Source: JAJFUI01 sp039679885 (GTDB lineage: Bacteria; Planctomycetota; Planctomycetia; Pirellulales; Thermoguttaceae). Taken from it: 11,449 nucleotides of DNA. How positions within the stretch are numbered: the first letter of the stretch is position 1; every line of letters starts with the position of its first letter. The stretch is taken from assembly GCA_039679885.1 (NCBI GenBank), contig JBDKUC010000448.1, positions 1 to 11,449 of the forward strand. The letters are read 5' to 3'. Below are positions 1 to 6,817 of this stretch, piece after piece. The notes beneath the pieces were generated by a model. It had not been told where the DNA came from. It saw nothing but the letters and a program-made list of their open reading frames with translations, and searched no databases. A program made the position numbers and the translations under genes.

Positions 1-102
1 GAGCCCCACCGTTTTCCGAGGTTCTTGGCGGGGCTCGCTCCGCTCGACCCACCCTGCATCCTTCTCCAGTGTCAATAACTGATTGGCCCCGATCCGCTCG
101 TA

Positions 103-131
103 TTGAGGGTATTCCTACGAGCAGGTATCAT
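103..131 (+). promoter_or_regulatory. possible sigma70-like promoter for the membrane protein pair
   Basis: A TTGAGG hexamer (103-108) and a TATCAT hexamer (126-131) are separated by exactly 17 bp, about 107 bp upstream of the start codon at 239. The match to the bacterial housekeeping consensus is fair, but such hexamers arise by chance and planctomycete promoters are not always of this form. No transcript data are available. Confidence 0.3.
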
Positions 132-156
132 GGTGCCGTCGAACGGACGGCTGGAA

Positions 157-171
157 CGAACACCGTGTTCG
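157..171. repeat. 15-bp perfect palindrome, possible operator
   Basis: CGAACACCGTGTTCG is a perfect 7+1+7 inverted repeat. It lies 26 bp downstream of the putative -10 hexamer and 68 bp upstream of the first start codon, where a repressor site would be expected. It resembles the GAAC-N4-GTTC LexA box of Gram-positive bacteria but has five bases between the half-sites, so no specific regulator is assigned. Confidence 0.3.
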
Positions 172-238
172 GGCACCAACTGCCACCGTTGGTCGCGCTG
201 AAGACGCCGGTTTTGCCGTCAAACTCAGGGAGATCGCC

Positions 239-642
239 ATGAAAGCGGACGATTGGGCCCTCGACTGGCTGCTTGGCACTCTTGGGGCCCTGCTTGGCGG
301 CGTGGTCGGCTGCTTCGTGTGTATCTGGGTGGCCGAGCAAGGCTTTTACGCCGTCATGTTGCGGGCGCGGCCATAGGATTCGGCTGCGCCACCCTGGCTC
401 GCAGCGAATCCTGGACGCGGGGTGCGATGTGCGCCCTGCTGGCCGTCCCGCTCGGGCTGCTGACCGAGTGGAAGGTCGAGCCGTTCGTCGCCGACGATTC
501 GCTGGGCTATTTCGTCCGGCATTTGCACGAGCTTCAACCGGTCACGTTCGTCATGATCGGACTCGGCGTGGTCTTTGCCTATTGGATCGGAAGGGGAAGC
601 ACTCGAAGGTCGGCCAATGGACGAGATTCAAGCGAAGACTGA
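239..642 (+). pseudogene. small multi-span membrane protein, broken by a one-base frameshift
   Basis: ATG at 239 follows a strong ribosome binding site, AGGGAG (227-232). Its frame encodes a hydrophobic segment (LLGTLGALLGGVVG) but stops at 374-376. The next frame takes over without a break from about 361 and encodes convincing protein, including AAIGFGCATLA, LLTEWKVEPF and ADDSLGYFVRHLHEL, up to the TGA at 640-642. Adding one base near 358-363 joins the two parts into about 134 residues with roughly four membrane spans. The family looks like a conserved planctomycete membrane protein of unknown function. The 3' end overlaps the next gene by 26 bp, so the two are probably translated together. 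The break may be a true mutation or a sequencing or assembly error; the intact coding character on both sides favours a recent event or an error. Confidence 0.65.
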
Positions 643-1549
643 AGAACCGATGCCCGCCGTCGAGGCAGCGCCCGCCGCGGCTCGGCCGCCGGTGAGCCGG
701 GCCTTCGTCTGGGCCGTCTGTGGCATCCTGTTCGCCGCGTTTCTTGGGGTCGACTACGCCACGCCGCAGGTGTTCGACACGGAACTTGCCGAGAGCTTCT
801 TCGCGGTGTGCTTGGGACTGTGCATCAGCCAGATTAACCTGATTGCGGTCTGGGCGGCGCTTGCTCCGGGGAACATCGTCCTCCGGCTCTCCTGGTCGTC
901 GCTGTTGACGCTGATGATGTGGTATACCTTGCTGGCCGGCAGCATGGGCACGACGGGCCAGTTCCCGTTGGTCAGCAATCTGTGCGACGCGCTCGTTCTG
1001 GGCGGGATTCTGCTGGCGGGCGTCCTGATCCTCCAGGTCCCGCTCTGGGCGGCGAAGAAGTGGTTCCGCTGGCGGCTGAGCCGCGGGGCGGAAGACGCGG
1101 GGCAGTTCGCTCTGGAAGATCGACAATTCAACTTGCAACACCTGTTGCTGGCCATCCTGCTTTGGGCGATCGCGCTCTCGCCGCTCCGCGCCGTGCTGCC
1201 GCCGGGACCGGCAGTTCCCTTTCATGTCGACGGCGGGCTGCTCGTATTGACGGTGGCCATGATCCTCAGCAACGTGTTGATCACGATCCCTTGCATCTGG
1301 TGGGCGTTTCAGCCGGCCGCCCGACTGTGGGGACTTACCGTTGGGTGGCTTTTCTATGCGGTGGTGTTGACGGTCGTGGAAGTCGCCATTCTTTCGGCCA
1401 TTTCTGGTACGCCAGCAAATCGCATAGGAGAAGTAATTGGCACGTTCTTGATCGTCAATGTAACCCAGTGCCTAACCGTGTTCGGCGTCCTGCGGATCTT
1501 CCGGGCGATGGGATATCGGATGGTCCGGTTTGCCCCAGCGAAACGATAG
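617..1549 (+). CDS. hypothetical polytopic membrane protein (about 8 spans)
   Basis: The family is not recognised. From the ATG at 617 the protein is 310 residues. This start is preferred over an upstream ATG at 575 because GAAGG (605-609) stands 7 bp before it and because the longer start only adds a charged sequence shared with the overlapping gene. After an Ala/Pro/Glu-rich N-terminus come about eight hydrophobic segments, including FVWAVCGILFAAFLG, ALVLGGILLAGVLIL, LLLAILLWAIALSPL and GTFLIVNVTQCLTVFGVL, with a charged loop (KKWFRWRLSRGAEDAG) near the middle. No enzyme motif is visible. It overlaps the preceding small membrane protein gene by 26 bp, which suggests a two-gene operon acting in the inner membrane. 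It ends 32 bp from the convergent toxin gene. Confidence 0.8.
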   Translation: MDEIQAKTEEPMPAVEAAPAAARPPVSRAFVWAVCGILFAAFLGVDYATPQVFDTELAESFFAVCLGLCISQINLIAVWAALAPGNIVLRLSWSSLLTLMMWYTLLAGSMGTTGQFPLVSNLCDALVLGGILLAGVLILQVPLWAAKKWFRWRLSRGAEDAGQFALEDRQFNLQHLLLAILLWAIALSPLRAVLPPGPAVPFHVDGGLLVLTVAMILSNVLITIPCIWWAFQPAARLWGLTVGWLFYAVVLTVVEVAILSAISGTPANRIGEVIGTFLIVNVTQCLTVFGVLRIFRAMGYRMVRFAPAKR

Positions 1550-1581
1550 ATGCAGGGCGCCGATAGGCCCGCTGTTCGCCG

Positions 1582-1848
1582 TCACAGCCGTCGGTAAGCG
1601 TCGCGTCGATGGCGGACATAATGGACCACGACTCGCCTCGTTTTGTGATCCACCTGGTAGACGATCCGATAGTTGCCGGCGCGGATGCGGTAGAGCCCCT
1701 CGGCGTCCGACAACTTGAGTGCGCCGGGCGGCAACGGACTGCTGCTAAGCGCCTCGATTCGGGCGAAAATGCGGGAACAATCCGCCCTAGGAATATGGCG
1801 AACGTCTCTTTCCACAGACGGTTGGAGGTGGACGCTATAGGAGGCCAT
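1582..1848 (-). CDS. RelE/ParE-family toxin
   Basis: This 88-residue protein has the size and motif order of the RelE/ParE superfamily. It has an N-terminal strand followed by a helix with charged residues (SVERDVRHIP), then K45-L46, then the core YRIRAGNYRIVYQV (residues 53-66), and a C-terminal VRHRRDAY (residues 78-85). RelE-type members cleave mRNA on the ribosome, and ParE-type members poison gyrase. The basic residues R54, R56, R61, R81 and R82 and Y85 fit the RelE-like mRNase pattern, but the activity cannot be assigned from sequence alone. Its start overlaps the end of the antitoxin gene by 14 bp, the usual antitoxin-first arrangement with coupled translation; no strong ribosome binding site of its own is visible. 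Confidence 0.85.
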   Translation of the reverse strand: MASYSVHLQPSVERDVRHIPRADCSRIFARIEALSSSPLPPGALKLSDAEGLYRIRAGNYRIVYQVDHKTRRVVVHYVRHRRDAYRRL

Positions 1849-2026
1849 CTTTGCGCAACCGCCGTTTCATCGCTTCCAAGCTAATGGGCTTTTCGTCTCG
1901 GCGCTCGGCCACGACGGCCAGATCGTGGAGATCTTCCATGAGCTTTTGATACTGCCGGGCTGATAGGATCACGCCCGTGCGCTTCCCTCGATTGTTGACA
2001 ACGAACTGCTCTGTCGTCAGGCCCAT
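1835..2026 (-). CDS. antitoxin, Phd/YefM- or RelB-like
   Basis: This 63-residue protein is the first gene of the toxin-antitoxin operon. The N-terminal part (TTEQFVVNNRGKRTGVILS, then ARQYQKLMEDLHDL) matches the small DNA-binding and dimerisation region of Phd/YefM-type antitoxins. The basic C-terminus (EAMKRRLRKDGLL) would be the toxin-wrapping part. GAGGGGA (complement of 2034-2040) provides a strong ribosome binding site 7 bp before the ATG. Antitoxins of this kind neutralise the toxin and usually repress their own promoter together with it. The exact subfamily is uncertain because these proteins are short and diverse. Confidence 0.85.
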   Translation of the reverse strand: MGLTTEQFVVNNRGKRTGVILSARQYQKLMEDLHDLAVVAERRDEKPISLEAMKRRLRKDGLL

Positions 2027-2061
2027 CGGATGATCCCCTCACTTTTGGTGGTCACGTTACA

Positions 2062-2091
2062 AGTATAGTCCCGCCTGCCCCCGCTAGTCAA
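2062..2091 (-). promoter_or_regulatory. sigma70-like promoter of the toxin-antitoxin operon
   Basis: On the minus strand TTGACT (complement of 2086-2091) and TATACT (complement of 2062-2067) are 18 bp apart. Each hexamer has one mismatch to consensus. The -10 element lies 35 bp upstream of the antitoxin ATG. On the plus strand the same spot reads TATAGT (2064-2069), pointing toward enolase, but without a good -35. Confidence 0.55.
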
Positions 2092-2207
2092 CGACGGCCG
2101 GATCGGGCACAATGGTTCGATCTATGGCTCCGCCGCGCCCTGACAGTGGCGCCCGGCGACCAGCCTTTCTGCCAAGACAACACACACCTCCCAAAAGGAT
2201 AAACACG

Positions 2208-3491
2208 ATGGCTTCCACGATTGTTGACATTCGCGCCCGACAGATTCTCGATAGCCGCGGCAATCCGACCGTCGAGGTCGATGTCGATCTGGCCGACGGC
2301 TCGTTCGGCCGGGCGGCCGTGCCGAGCGGGGCGAGCACTGGCGTCCACGAGGCCCTCGAGCTTCGCGACGGCGACAAGACGCATTTCCTCGGCCGCGGCG
2401 TGCTGAAGGCCGTCGACAACGTGAACACGAAGCTGGCCGACGAGCTTTGCGGGCTGGACGCGCTCGATCAAGTCGCCCTCGACCACCGCATGATCGAGTT
2501 GGACGGGACCGAGAACAAGAAGGACCTGGGGGCCAATGCGATGTTGGGCGTGTCGCTGGCCGTGGCCAAGGCGGCGGCCAACTTCTGCGGCCTGCCGTTG
2601 TTCCGCTATCTGGGCGGCGTCGGCGCCCGAATCCTGCCCGCCCCGATGATGAACATCATCAACGGCGGCTCGCACGCCGACAACGCGGTCGACGTCCAAG
2701 AGTTCATGGTCATGCCGCTTGGCTTCGAGTGCTTCAGCGACGCCATCCGCTGCGGCTGCGAGGTCTTCCACAACCTGAAGAGCGTGCTGAAGTCGAAGAA
2801 GCTTTCGACGAACGTCGGCGACGAGGGCGGTTTCGCCCCGGACCTGTCGAGCAACTCCGCCGCGCTCGACGTGATCATCGAGGCCATCGGCAAGGCCGGC
2901 TACAAGCCGGGCGAGCAGGTGTTCATCGCCTTGGACCCGGCCGCCTCCGAGTTCTACGACGCCGACAAGAAGAAGTACACCGTTGACGGCAAGGAGATCG
3001 ACTCGGCCGCGCTGGTCGAGATGTATGCCAAGTGGGTCGACAAGTACCCGATTTGCTCGATCGAAGACGGTTGTGCCGAGGACGATTGGGCCGGCTGGAA
3101 GATGCTCACCGAGCGAATCGGCGACAAGATCCAGTTGGTCGGCGACGACCTGTTCGTCACCAACGTGAAGCGGCTGCAACGCGGCATCGACGAGGGCGTG
3201 GCCAACAGCATCCTCATCAAGCTGAACCAGATCGGCACGCTGACCGAGACGATCGACGCGATCGAGTTGGCCCGGCGGAACGGCTACACGGCCGTCACGA
3301 GCCACCGCAGCGGCGAGACCGAGGACGCCACGATCGCCGACCTGGCCGTCGCGTTGGGCACCGGCCAGATCAAGACCGGCTCGGCCTCGCGGACCGACCG
3401 CATGGCGAAGTACAACCAACTGCTGCGGATCGAAGAGATCCTCGGCGAAGGCGCCGTCTACGGCGGCCCGTTGTTCCCGCGGAAGAAGTAA
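2208..3491 (+). CDS. eno: enolase (phosphopyruvate hydratase)
   Basis: Enolase interconverts 2-phosphoglycerate and phosphoenolpyruvate in cytosolic glycolysis and gluconeogenesis, using Mg2+. The protein is 427 residues, normal for the family. The catalytic set is complete: the SGASTG loop (40-45), H156 in GGSH, E165, E206 in GDEGGF, the metal ligands D243 (ALDP), E286 (SIEDG) and D313 (VGDD), K338 (ILIKLNQ), the SHRSGETED signature (365-373) and K389 (QIKTG). The ATG at 2208 is chosen because AAAAGGA (2193-2199) sits 8 bp before it and because MASTIVDIRARQILDSRG is the canonical enolase N-terminus; the frame is open for 32 further codons upstream without family similarity. It is divergent from the toxin-antitoxin operon. 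No truncation or odd residue is seen. Confidence 0.98.
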   Translation: MASTIVDIRARQILDSRGNPTVEVDVDLADGSFGRAAVPSGASTGVHEALELRDGDKTHFLGRGVLKAVDNVNTKLADELCGLDALDQVALDHRMIELDGTENKKDLGANAMLGVSLAVAKAAANFCGLPLFRYLGGVGARILPAPMMNIINGGSHADNAVDVQEFMVMPLGFECFSDAIRCGCEVFHNLKSVLKSKKLSTNVGDEGGFAPDLSSNSAALDVIIEAIGKAGYKPGEQVFIALDPAASEFYDADKKKYTVDGKEIDSAALVEMYAKWVDKYPICSIEDGCAEDDWAGWKMLTERIGDKIQLVGDDLFVTNVKRLQRGIDEGVANSILIKLNQIGTLTETIDAIELARRNGYTAVTSHRSGETEDATIADLAVALGTGQIKTGSASRTDRMAKYNQLLRIEEILGEGAVYGGPLFPRKK

Positions 3492-3504
3492 GCGAAAACT
3501 GAGT

Positions 3505-3747
3505 GCACCACGGAGACACCGGGAGCACGGAGAAACAAGTGAGAAAGGGTGATCTCACGCAAAGGCGCGAAGGCGCGAAGAGCGAGGCAGAGAAAAGAGA
3601 ATAAGAGTAGGGTCGAGGAGATCGGCGCTCGCACCGGCTGCGGATGCGAGCGAAGGTGACTCGATATTCCTTCCTTATCCTTTCTCTGCGGCTCCGCGCC
3701 TCCGCGTGAGTCCCTGTTGGCTCCGTGTTTTCCGTGTCTCGTGGTGC
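3505..3747. repeat. large imperfect palindrome, about 240 bp
   Basis: The intergenic region after enolase is one nested inverted repeat. The outer arms are about 3505-3536 (GCACCACGGAGACAC start) and 3716-3747 (GTGTCTCGTGGTGC end). The inner arms are about 3555-3605 (TCACGC, GGCGCG, CAGAGAAA) and 3672-3711 (TTTCTCTG, CGCGCC, GCGTGA). A central 8-bp hairpin, CGCTCGCA (3626-3633) with TGCGAGCG (3645-3652), lies near the middle. Repeats of the CACGGAGACACGGAG type are recalled as widespread in environmental bacteria, including planctomycetes. It could act as a transcript end for enolase or be a non-autonomous mobile repeat. Nothing else is seen in the 291-bp gap. Confidence 0.75.
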
Positions 3748-3782
3748 GTTTCCTCTTTTCCTTCGACCGGATTGATCGTCCG

Positions 3783-4319
3783 ATGACCGTCTTCATCGAA
3801 AGTCCCTGGCCGTGGCTGCTAATCGGCATCATCGCTGAGACCGTCTTGGCGATCCTATTGTCCCAGACTCGGCGTGGCGTGTTTCTTTGGGCCATGCTGG
3901 GCGTCGCCGCGTTCGTCGGCGCCGGGCTGATTGTCGAGCGGCTCGTGGTGACCGACCGCGAGGGCGTCGAGCAGACGCTCGATGCGGCCGTGGCCGCCGC
4001 CGAAGCGAACGACATCAACCGCCTGTTGCCGTGCATCTCGCCGTCGGCCGAGAGCGTCCGCAATCAGGCTCGCATGTTGCTCGCCCGCGTGGACGTCAAA
4101 TCGGTCTGGGTCCGCCACTTGGAGATCAAGATCAAGCGGCTGACCAGCCCCAAGACGGCCGAAGCGCGATTTGTCGCCACCGGCCAAGGCAACGACCGCA
4201 AGGGCGAGGCCGCCTATGCGACGTACTCCGCGCCCGTGACGATGAAATTCCGGCTGGAGGGAGGCCGCTGGTTGGTGATCGGGTATAGTGTGGAAGGGAT
4301 TGACCCATCGCGCCTCTGA
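3783..4319 (+). CDS. hypothetical protein, two membrane spans plus NTF2-like soluble domain
   Basis: The protein has 178 residues from the ATG at 3783. Two hydrophobic segments (WPWLLIGIIAETVLAILL and GVFLWAMLGVAAFVGAGLIV) are joined by a short basic turn (SQTRRG). The remaining 120 residues are soluble. They start with a helix rich in Ala and acidic residues (VEQTLDAAVAAAEANDINRLLPCISP) and finish with strands such as AEARFVATGQG and MKFRLEGGRWLVIGY. This helix-then-sheet order resembles SnoaL/NTF2-like folds, but no active site is visible and the assignment is by eye. The upstream extension to 3717 would read through the palindrome and is rejected. It ends 50 bp before the glycosyltransferase start and is probably co-transcribed with it. 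Function is unknown. Confidence 0.75.
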   Translation: MTVFIESPWPWLLIGIIAETVLAILLSQTRRGVFLWAMLGVAAFVGAGLIVERLVVTDREGVEQTLDAAVAAAEANDINRLLPCISPSAESVRNQARMLLARVDVKSVWVRHLEIKIKRLTSPKTAEARFVATGQGNDRKGEAAYATYSAPVTMKFRLEGGRWLVIGYSVEGIDPSRL

Positions 4320-4323
4320 CCTC

Positions 4324-4344
4324 CGGCCGGCCATAAACCGGCCG
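4324..4344. repeat. 7-bp stem-loop between two co-oriented genes
   Basis: CGGCCGG (4324-4330) and CCGGCCG (4338-4344) form a perfect stem with a CCATAAA loop. No T-run follows, so it is not a typical intrinsic terminator; it may affect RNA stability or partly attenuate transcription into the next gene. Confidence 0.4.
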
Positions 4345-4369
4345 CTCGCCGCTTCCACTCGGTTCCTCC

Positions 4370-6817
4370 ATGAGACGAGCCCGAATCGTTGCCGTCCTGG
4401 CTGGCTTGGCCGTCTACTTCGCGGCGTTCTACGCCACCCGGCTGCCGGCGCTGCCAGGCGCGAACGACTCGGTGCGGCGGATCGATCTGCTCGGGCAAGT
4501 CGTGCTGCTGCCCGACCAATACCTGCTGTCGAGCTGGTTTGGCTCGCCGCCGCAGTTCACGATCATCGACCGGCTGCCGGTGCTGCTGATCGCCGGCGCG
4601 ATTCTGGCCTGGGCCGGCGTCCTCGGCTGGCTGCTGCTGACGGCGTGCGGGCTTGCAAGACGTGCGAGCGACGATAGCGCAGAATCCGGTTCGCGTCCCT
4701 CGCTCGCGCTTCGGGCTAGTGAGGCCGCGCCGGATCGATTCACCCGCTTAGAGACCTTCGTCTTCAGCATGGGCGTGGGGCTCGCTACGCTCAGCACCTG
4801 GGTGCTGCTCGTCGGACTGTTGGGGCTGATGAGTCGGACATGGCTGTTCGTGACGCCCGCCACGCTGACGTTTCTTGCGGCCGGCTGGGTCCGCTTCGCT
4901 CGCCGCAACAGCCGGGAGCCAACGGCGCCCGGAAAGAGTCTTCAATCAAAGAGCGTGCGACGGGGCGCGACCGCCGGTCGCGGCTTTGTGGGAGACAATC
5001 GCTCCGACGGGCTTCTGTCGGCACGTTGGCTGTGGCTGGCCGTGCCGTTCGTCGTGGCAATTCTGCTGGCCGCCATGTTGCCGCCGTTCGACTTCGACGT
5101 TTGCGAATACCACATGCAGGCCCCGAAGGAGTTTTTCCAGCAAGGGCGGATCACGTTTCTGCCGCACAACGTCTACGCGAACATGCCGATGGGCACGGAG
5201 ATGCTGAGCCTGCTGGCAATGGTCGTCGCCGGCGATTGGTGGCTCGGGGCGTTGGCCGGCAAAACGGTCCTCGCCGCGTTCACGCCGCTCTGCGCGGCGG
5301 GCTTGTATGCCGCGGGTCGGCGACTGTTCTCGCCGACGGCCGGCGTCGCCGCCGCGCTCGTCTACTTGTCGATTCCCTGGGTGGCGAGCACGTCGATGCC
5401 GCCCTGGGACGTGAACGTCTCTTCCTCGGGCCTGGTGGAAGGGGCCCTGGCGTGCTACTTGTTCTTGGCCGTTTACGCCATGCTCTTGCATCGTGCCGCA
5501 CTAGCCCGAAGCGCCACCGAGAGGGTTGCGCCGGCGATTTTCACGCCCCCCAGGCGTCTGTTGCTCTTGGCCGGCTATCTGGCCGGCGCCACGGTGGCGG
5601 CCAAGTATCCGGCCGCGCTGTTCGTCCTGCTCCCGCTGGCCGCGTGGGTGTTCTTCGGGCGCTCCCGCGCGTCGAATCGCACGGGTGCAATCGAAAATAG
5701 CCGGGAGCTAACAGCTCCCAGCCCTTTCTGTTTGCGTCGGGGATTTCTGGGCGGCGGCAAACGACTCGGCGTCTTCCTGCTGGCGGCGGTGTTGGCCTGC
5801 GGGCTGTGGTTCGGCAAGAACTGGGCGCTGACGGGCAATCCGACGTATCCGCTGTTGTACGGCGCGTTCGGCGGGAAGACGTGGAACGCCGAGAAGGACG
5901 CCCGATGGAACCGCGTTCACCGGCCGCACGATTTCTCCGCCGCCGCGCTGGGCGGCGATGTCGCACGCGTTGCCGTGACGAGCCCCTGGCTCAGCCCCCT
6001 GGTCGTTCCGCTCGCGGTGTTGGCGATCTTCGCCGCGGCCCGCCGTTCGCGATGGAAAGGGGACAGTCCCATTTTCGCTGAGACGAAAATTGGGACAGTC
6101 CCCGGGCGGCTGGTCTGGCCGCTGTTGGGCTACGTCGTCTTCGTGCTGGCCGTTTGGTGGCTCCTGACGCACCGGATCGACCGCTTCTGGCTGCCGATTC
6201 TGCCGGTGCTGGCGCTCTTGGCCGGCGCGGGGGCGTGCTGGACCCGCGAGCGCTGGTGGCGATGGACCTTCCGCGGCCTGTTGTTGGTCTGCTTGGCGGC
6301 GAATTTTCTGGTGGCCACGGCCGGGCTCGGCAACGCCTGGTTCGTTCCAATCGAGCGCCTGCGGAACGATCCGAAGTGGGTGGATCCGTGGCATCGCTAC
6401 TTCAACGCCCATGCCGACCGGGGCACGGTGCTCACGGTTGGCGACGCGGCGGTCTTTGATCTTCGCCCGCGGGCGTTCTACAGCACGTGCTTCGACGATT
6501 GCCTGTTCGAGCAGCTTGTCAAAGGCAAGACGCCCGACCAAATTCGCGACGCCTTCGCCGCCCGGCGGATCGCCTACGTTTACGTCAATTGGGGCGAGAT
6601 CGAGCGGTATCGCAGTCCCGGAAACTACGGCTTCACCGACTTCGTTCAGCCGGCCGTGCTTGCCCGCTTGGTCGCCGACGGGATCCTCGCCCCGCTCCCG
6701 GCCGCAGACGACCGTCCCCCGGGCCGGGCGTACAGGGTTCTGGTGAACTCCGCGCGGAGCGGGCAGCCGGAATGGGGTGCCATGTCCCACGCTTGTCGTG
6801 GGCAGGTCGCACAGTAA
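4370..6817 (+). CDS. GT-C/ArnT-like integral membrane glycosyltransferase with repeat-derived loops
   Basis: This 815-residue protein has about 12 hydrophobic segments and looks like a GT-C fold glycosyltransferase (family 39/ArnT/PMT-like) that uses a lipid-phosphate sugar donor on the outer face of the membrane. After the fifth span lies FDFDVCEYHMQAPKEF (from residue 240), with acidic residues D241, D243 and E246 in the place of the usual first-loop acidic motif. It is followed by LPHNVYANMPMGTEML and, further on, NWALTGNPTYPLLYG, all typical of this family in planctomycetes as recalled. The C-terminal 170 residues are soluble. Several charged loops, near residues 110-118, 181-206, 377-385, 445-450 and 564-578, are encoded by palindromic or duplicated sequence. 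The last 13 residues come from an 88-bp repeat that supplies the TAA stop, so the native C-terminus was probably different. No strong ribosome binding site is visible. Sugar and acceptor are unknown. Confidence 0.75.
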   Translation: MRRARIVAVLAGLAVYFAAFYATRLPALPGANDSVRRIDLLGQVVLLPDQYLLSSWFGSPPQFTIIDRLPVLLIAGAILAWAGVLGWLLLTACGLARRASDDSAESGSRPSLALRASEAAPDRFTRLETFVFSMGVGLATLSTWVLLVGLLGLMSRTWLFVTPATLTFLAAGWVRFARRNSREPTAPGKSLQSKSVRRGATAGRGFVGDNRSDGLLSARWLWLAVPFVVAILLAAMLPPFDFDVCEYHMQAPKEFFQQGRITFLPHNVYANMPMGTEMLSLLAMVVAGDWWLGALAGKTVLAAFTPLCAAGLYAAGRRLFSPTAGVAAALVYLSIPWVASTSMPPWDVNVSSSGLVEGALACYLFLAVYAMLLHRAALARSATERVAPAIFTPPRRLLLLAGYLAGATVAAKYPAALFVLLPLAAWVFFGRSRASNRTGAIENSRELTAPSPFCLRRGFLGGGKRLGVFLLAAVLACGLWFGKNWALTGNPTYPLLYGAFGGKTWNAEKDARWNRVHRPHDFSAAALGGDVARVAVTSPWLSPLVVPLAVLAIFAAARRSRWKGDSPIFAETKIGTVPGRLVWPLLGYVVFVLAVWWLLTHRIDRFWLPILPVLALLAGAGACWTRERWWRWTFRGLLLVCLAANFLVATAGLGNAWFVPIERLRNDPKWVDPWHRYFNAHADRGTVLTVGDAAVFDLRPRAFYSTCFDDCLFEQLVKGKTPDQIRDAFAARRIAYVYVNWGEIERYRSPGNYGFTDFVQPAVLARLVADGILAPLPAADDRPPGRAYRVLVNSARSGQPEWGAMSHACRGQVAQ
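4697..4721 (+). repeat. repeat within glycosyltransferase gene, copy 1 (inverted to 5499-5525)
   Basis: The reverse complement of this 25-bp stretch begins CACTAGCCCGAAGCGC and continues with a GAGCGAGGG end. A close copy lies on the plus strand at 5499-5525. Here it is read in frame and encodes part of the loop around residues 110-118 (PSLALRASE) after the second membrane span. Confidence 0.6.
4910..4987 (+). repeat. two adjoining palindromic repeats inside the glycosyltransferase gene
   Basis: AGCCGGGAGCCAACGGCGCC (from 4910) is a degenerate copy of the cleaner palindrome at 5699-5719. It is followed at 4965-4987 by a GCGACC-GCC-GGTCGC hairpin running into GGCTTT, nearly the same as the reverse complement of 8333-8355. 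Both are read in frame and give the loop at about residues 181-206 (NSREPTAPG and RRGATAGRGF) after the fourth membrane span. Confidence 0.6.
5499..5525 (+). repeat. repeat within glycosyltransferase gene, copy 2
   Basis: CACTAGCCCGAAGCGC followed by CACCGAGAGGG matches the reverse complement of 4697-4721 with small differences. In frame it encodes ALARSATERV (about residues 377-386), directly after a hydrophobic segment ending AMLLHRA. Confidence 0.6.
5699..5720 (+). repeat. palindrome GGGAGCT-AAC-AGCTCCC inside the glycosyltransferase gene
   Basis: The perfect 7-bp arms are 5703-5709 and 5713-5719, preceded by AGCC. In frame it encodes SRELTAPS (from residue 444), almost the same peptide as SREPTAP in the earlier copy at 4910. 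The two copies share orientation and reading frame. Confidence 0.7.
6059..6103 (+). repeat. 45-bp palindromic element with GGGACAGTCCC ends, in frame
   Basis: The left end GGGGACAGTCCC (6059-6070) and the right end GGGACAGTCCCC (6092-6103) enclose ATTTTCG and CGAAAAT arms around CTGAGA, so the whole 45 bp is an imperfect inverted repeat. The length is 15 codons exactly, and it is read in the glycosyltransferase frame as GDSPIFAETKIGTVP (residues 564-578). GGGGACAGTCCC motifs are recalled as frequent in planctomycete genomes. Confidence 0.75.

Noticed and set aside
551..1225. 224-codon minus-strand frame opposite the eight-span membrane protein
   Set aside because: Composition is Arg/Gln-rich and lacks motifs; the sense frame has regular hydrophobic segments.
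1550..1581. Possible terminator between the convergent membrane protein and toxin genes
   Set aside because: Only a weak 4-bp GGGC/GCCC pairing is present and there is no T-run.
2088..3419. 443-codon open frame on the minus strand opposite enolase
   Set aside because: It is exactly antisense to a complete enolase and reflects GC-rich third positions; the translation has no recognisable motif and is rich in Arg, Val and Asp as expected of a shadow frame.
5708..6790. 360-codon minus-strand frame within the glycosyltransferase
   Set aside because: Antisense shadow of a membrane protein with well-placed hydrophobic segments; the antisense product has a biased composition rich in Arg, Gln, Pro and Gly.
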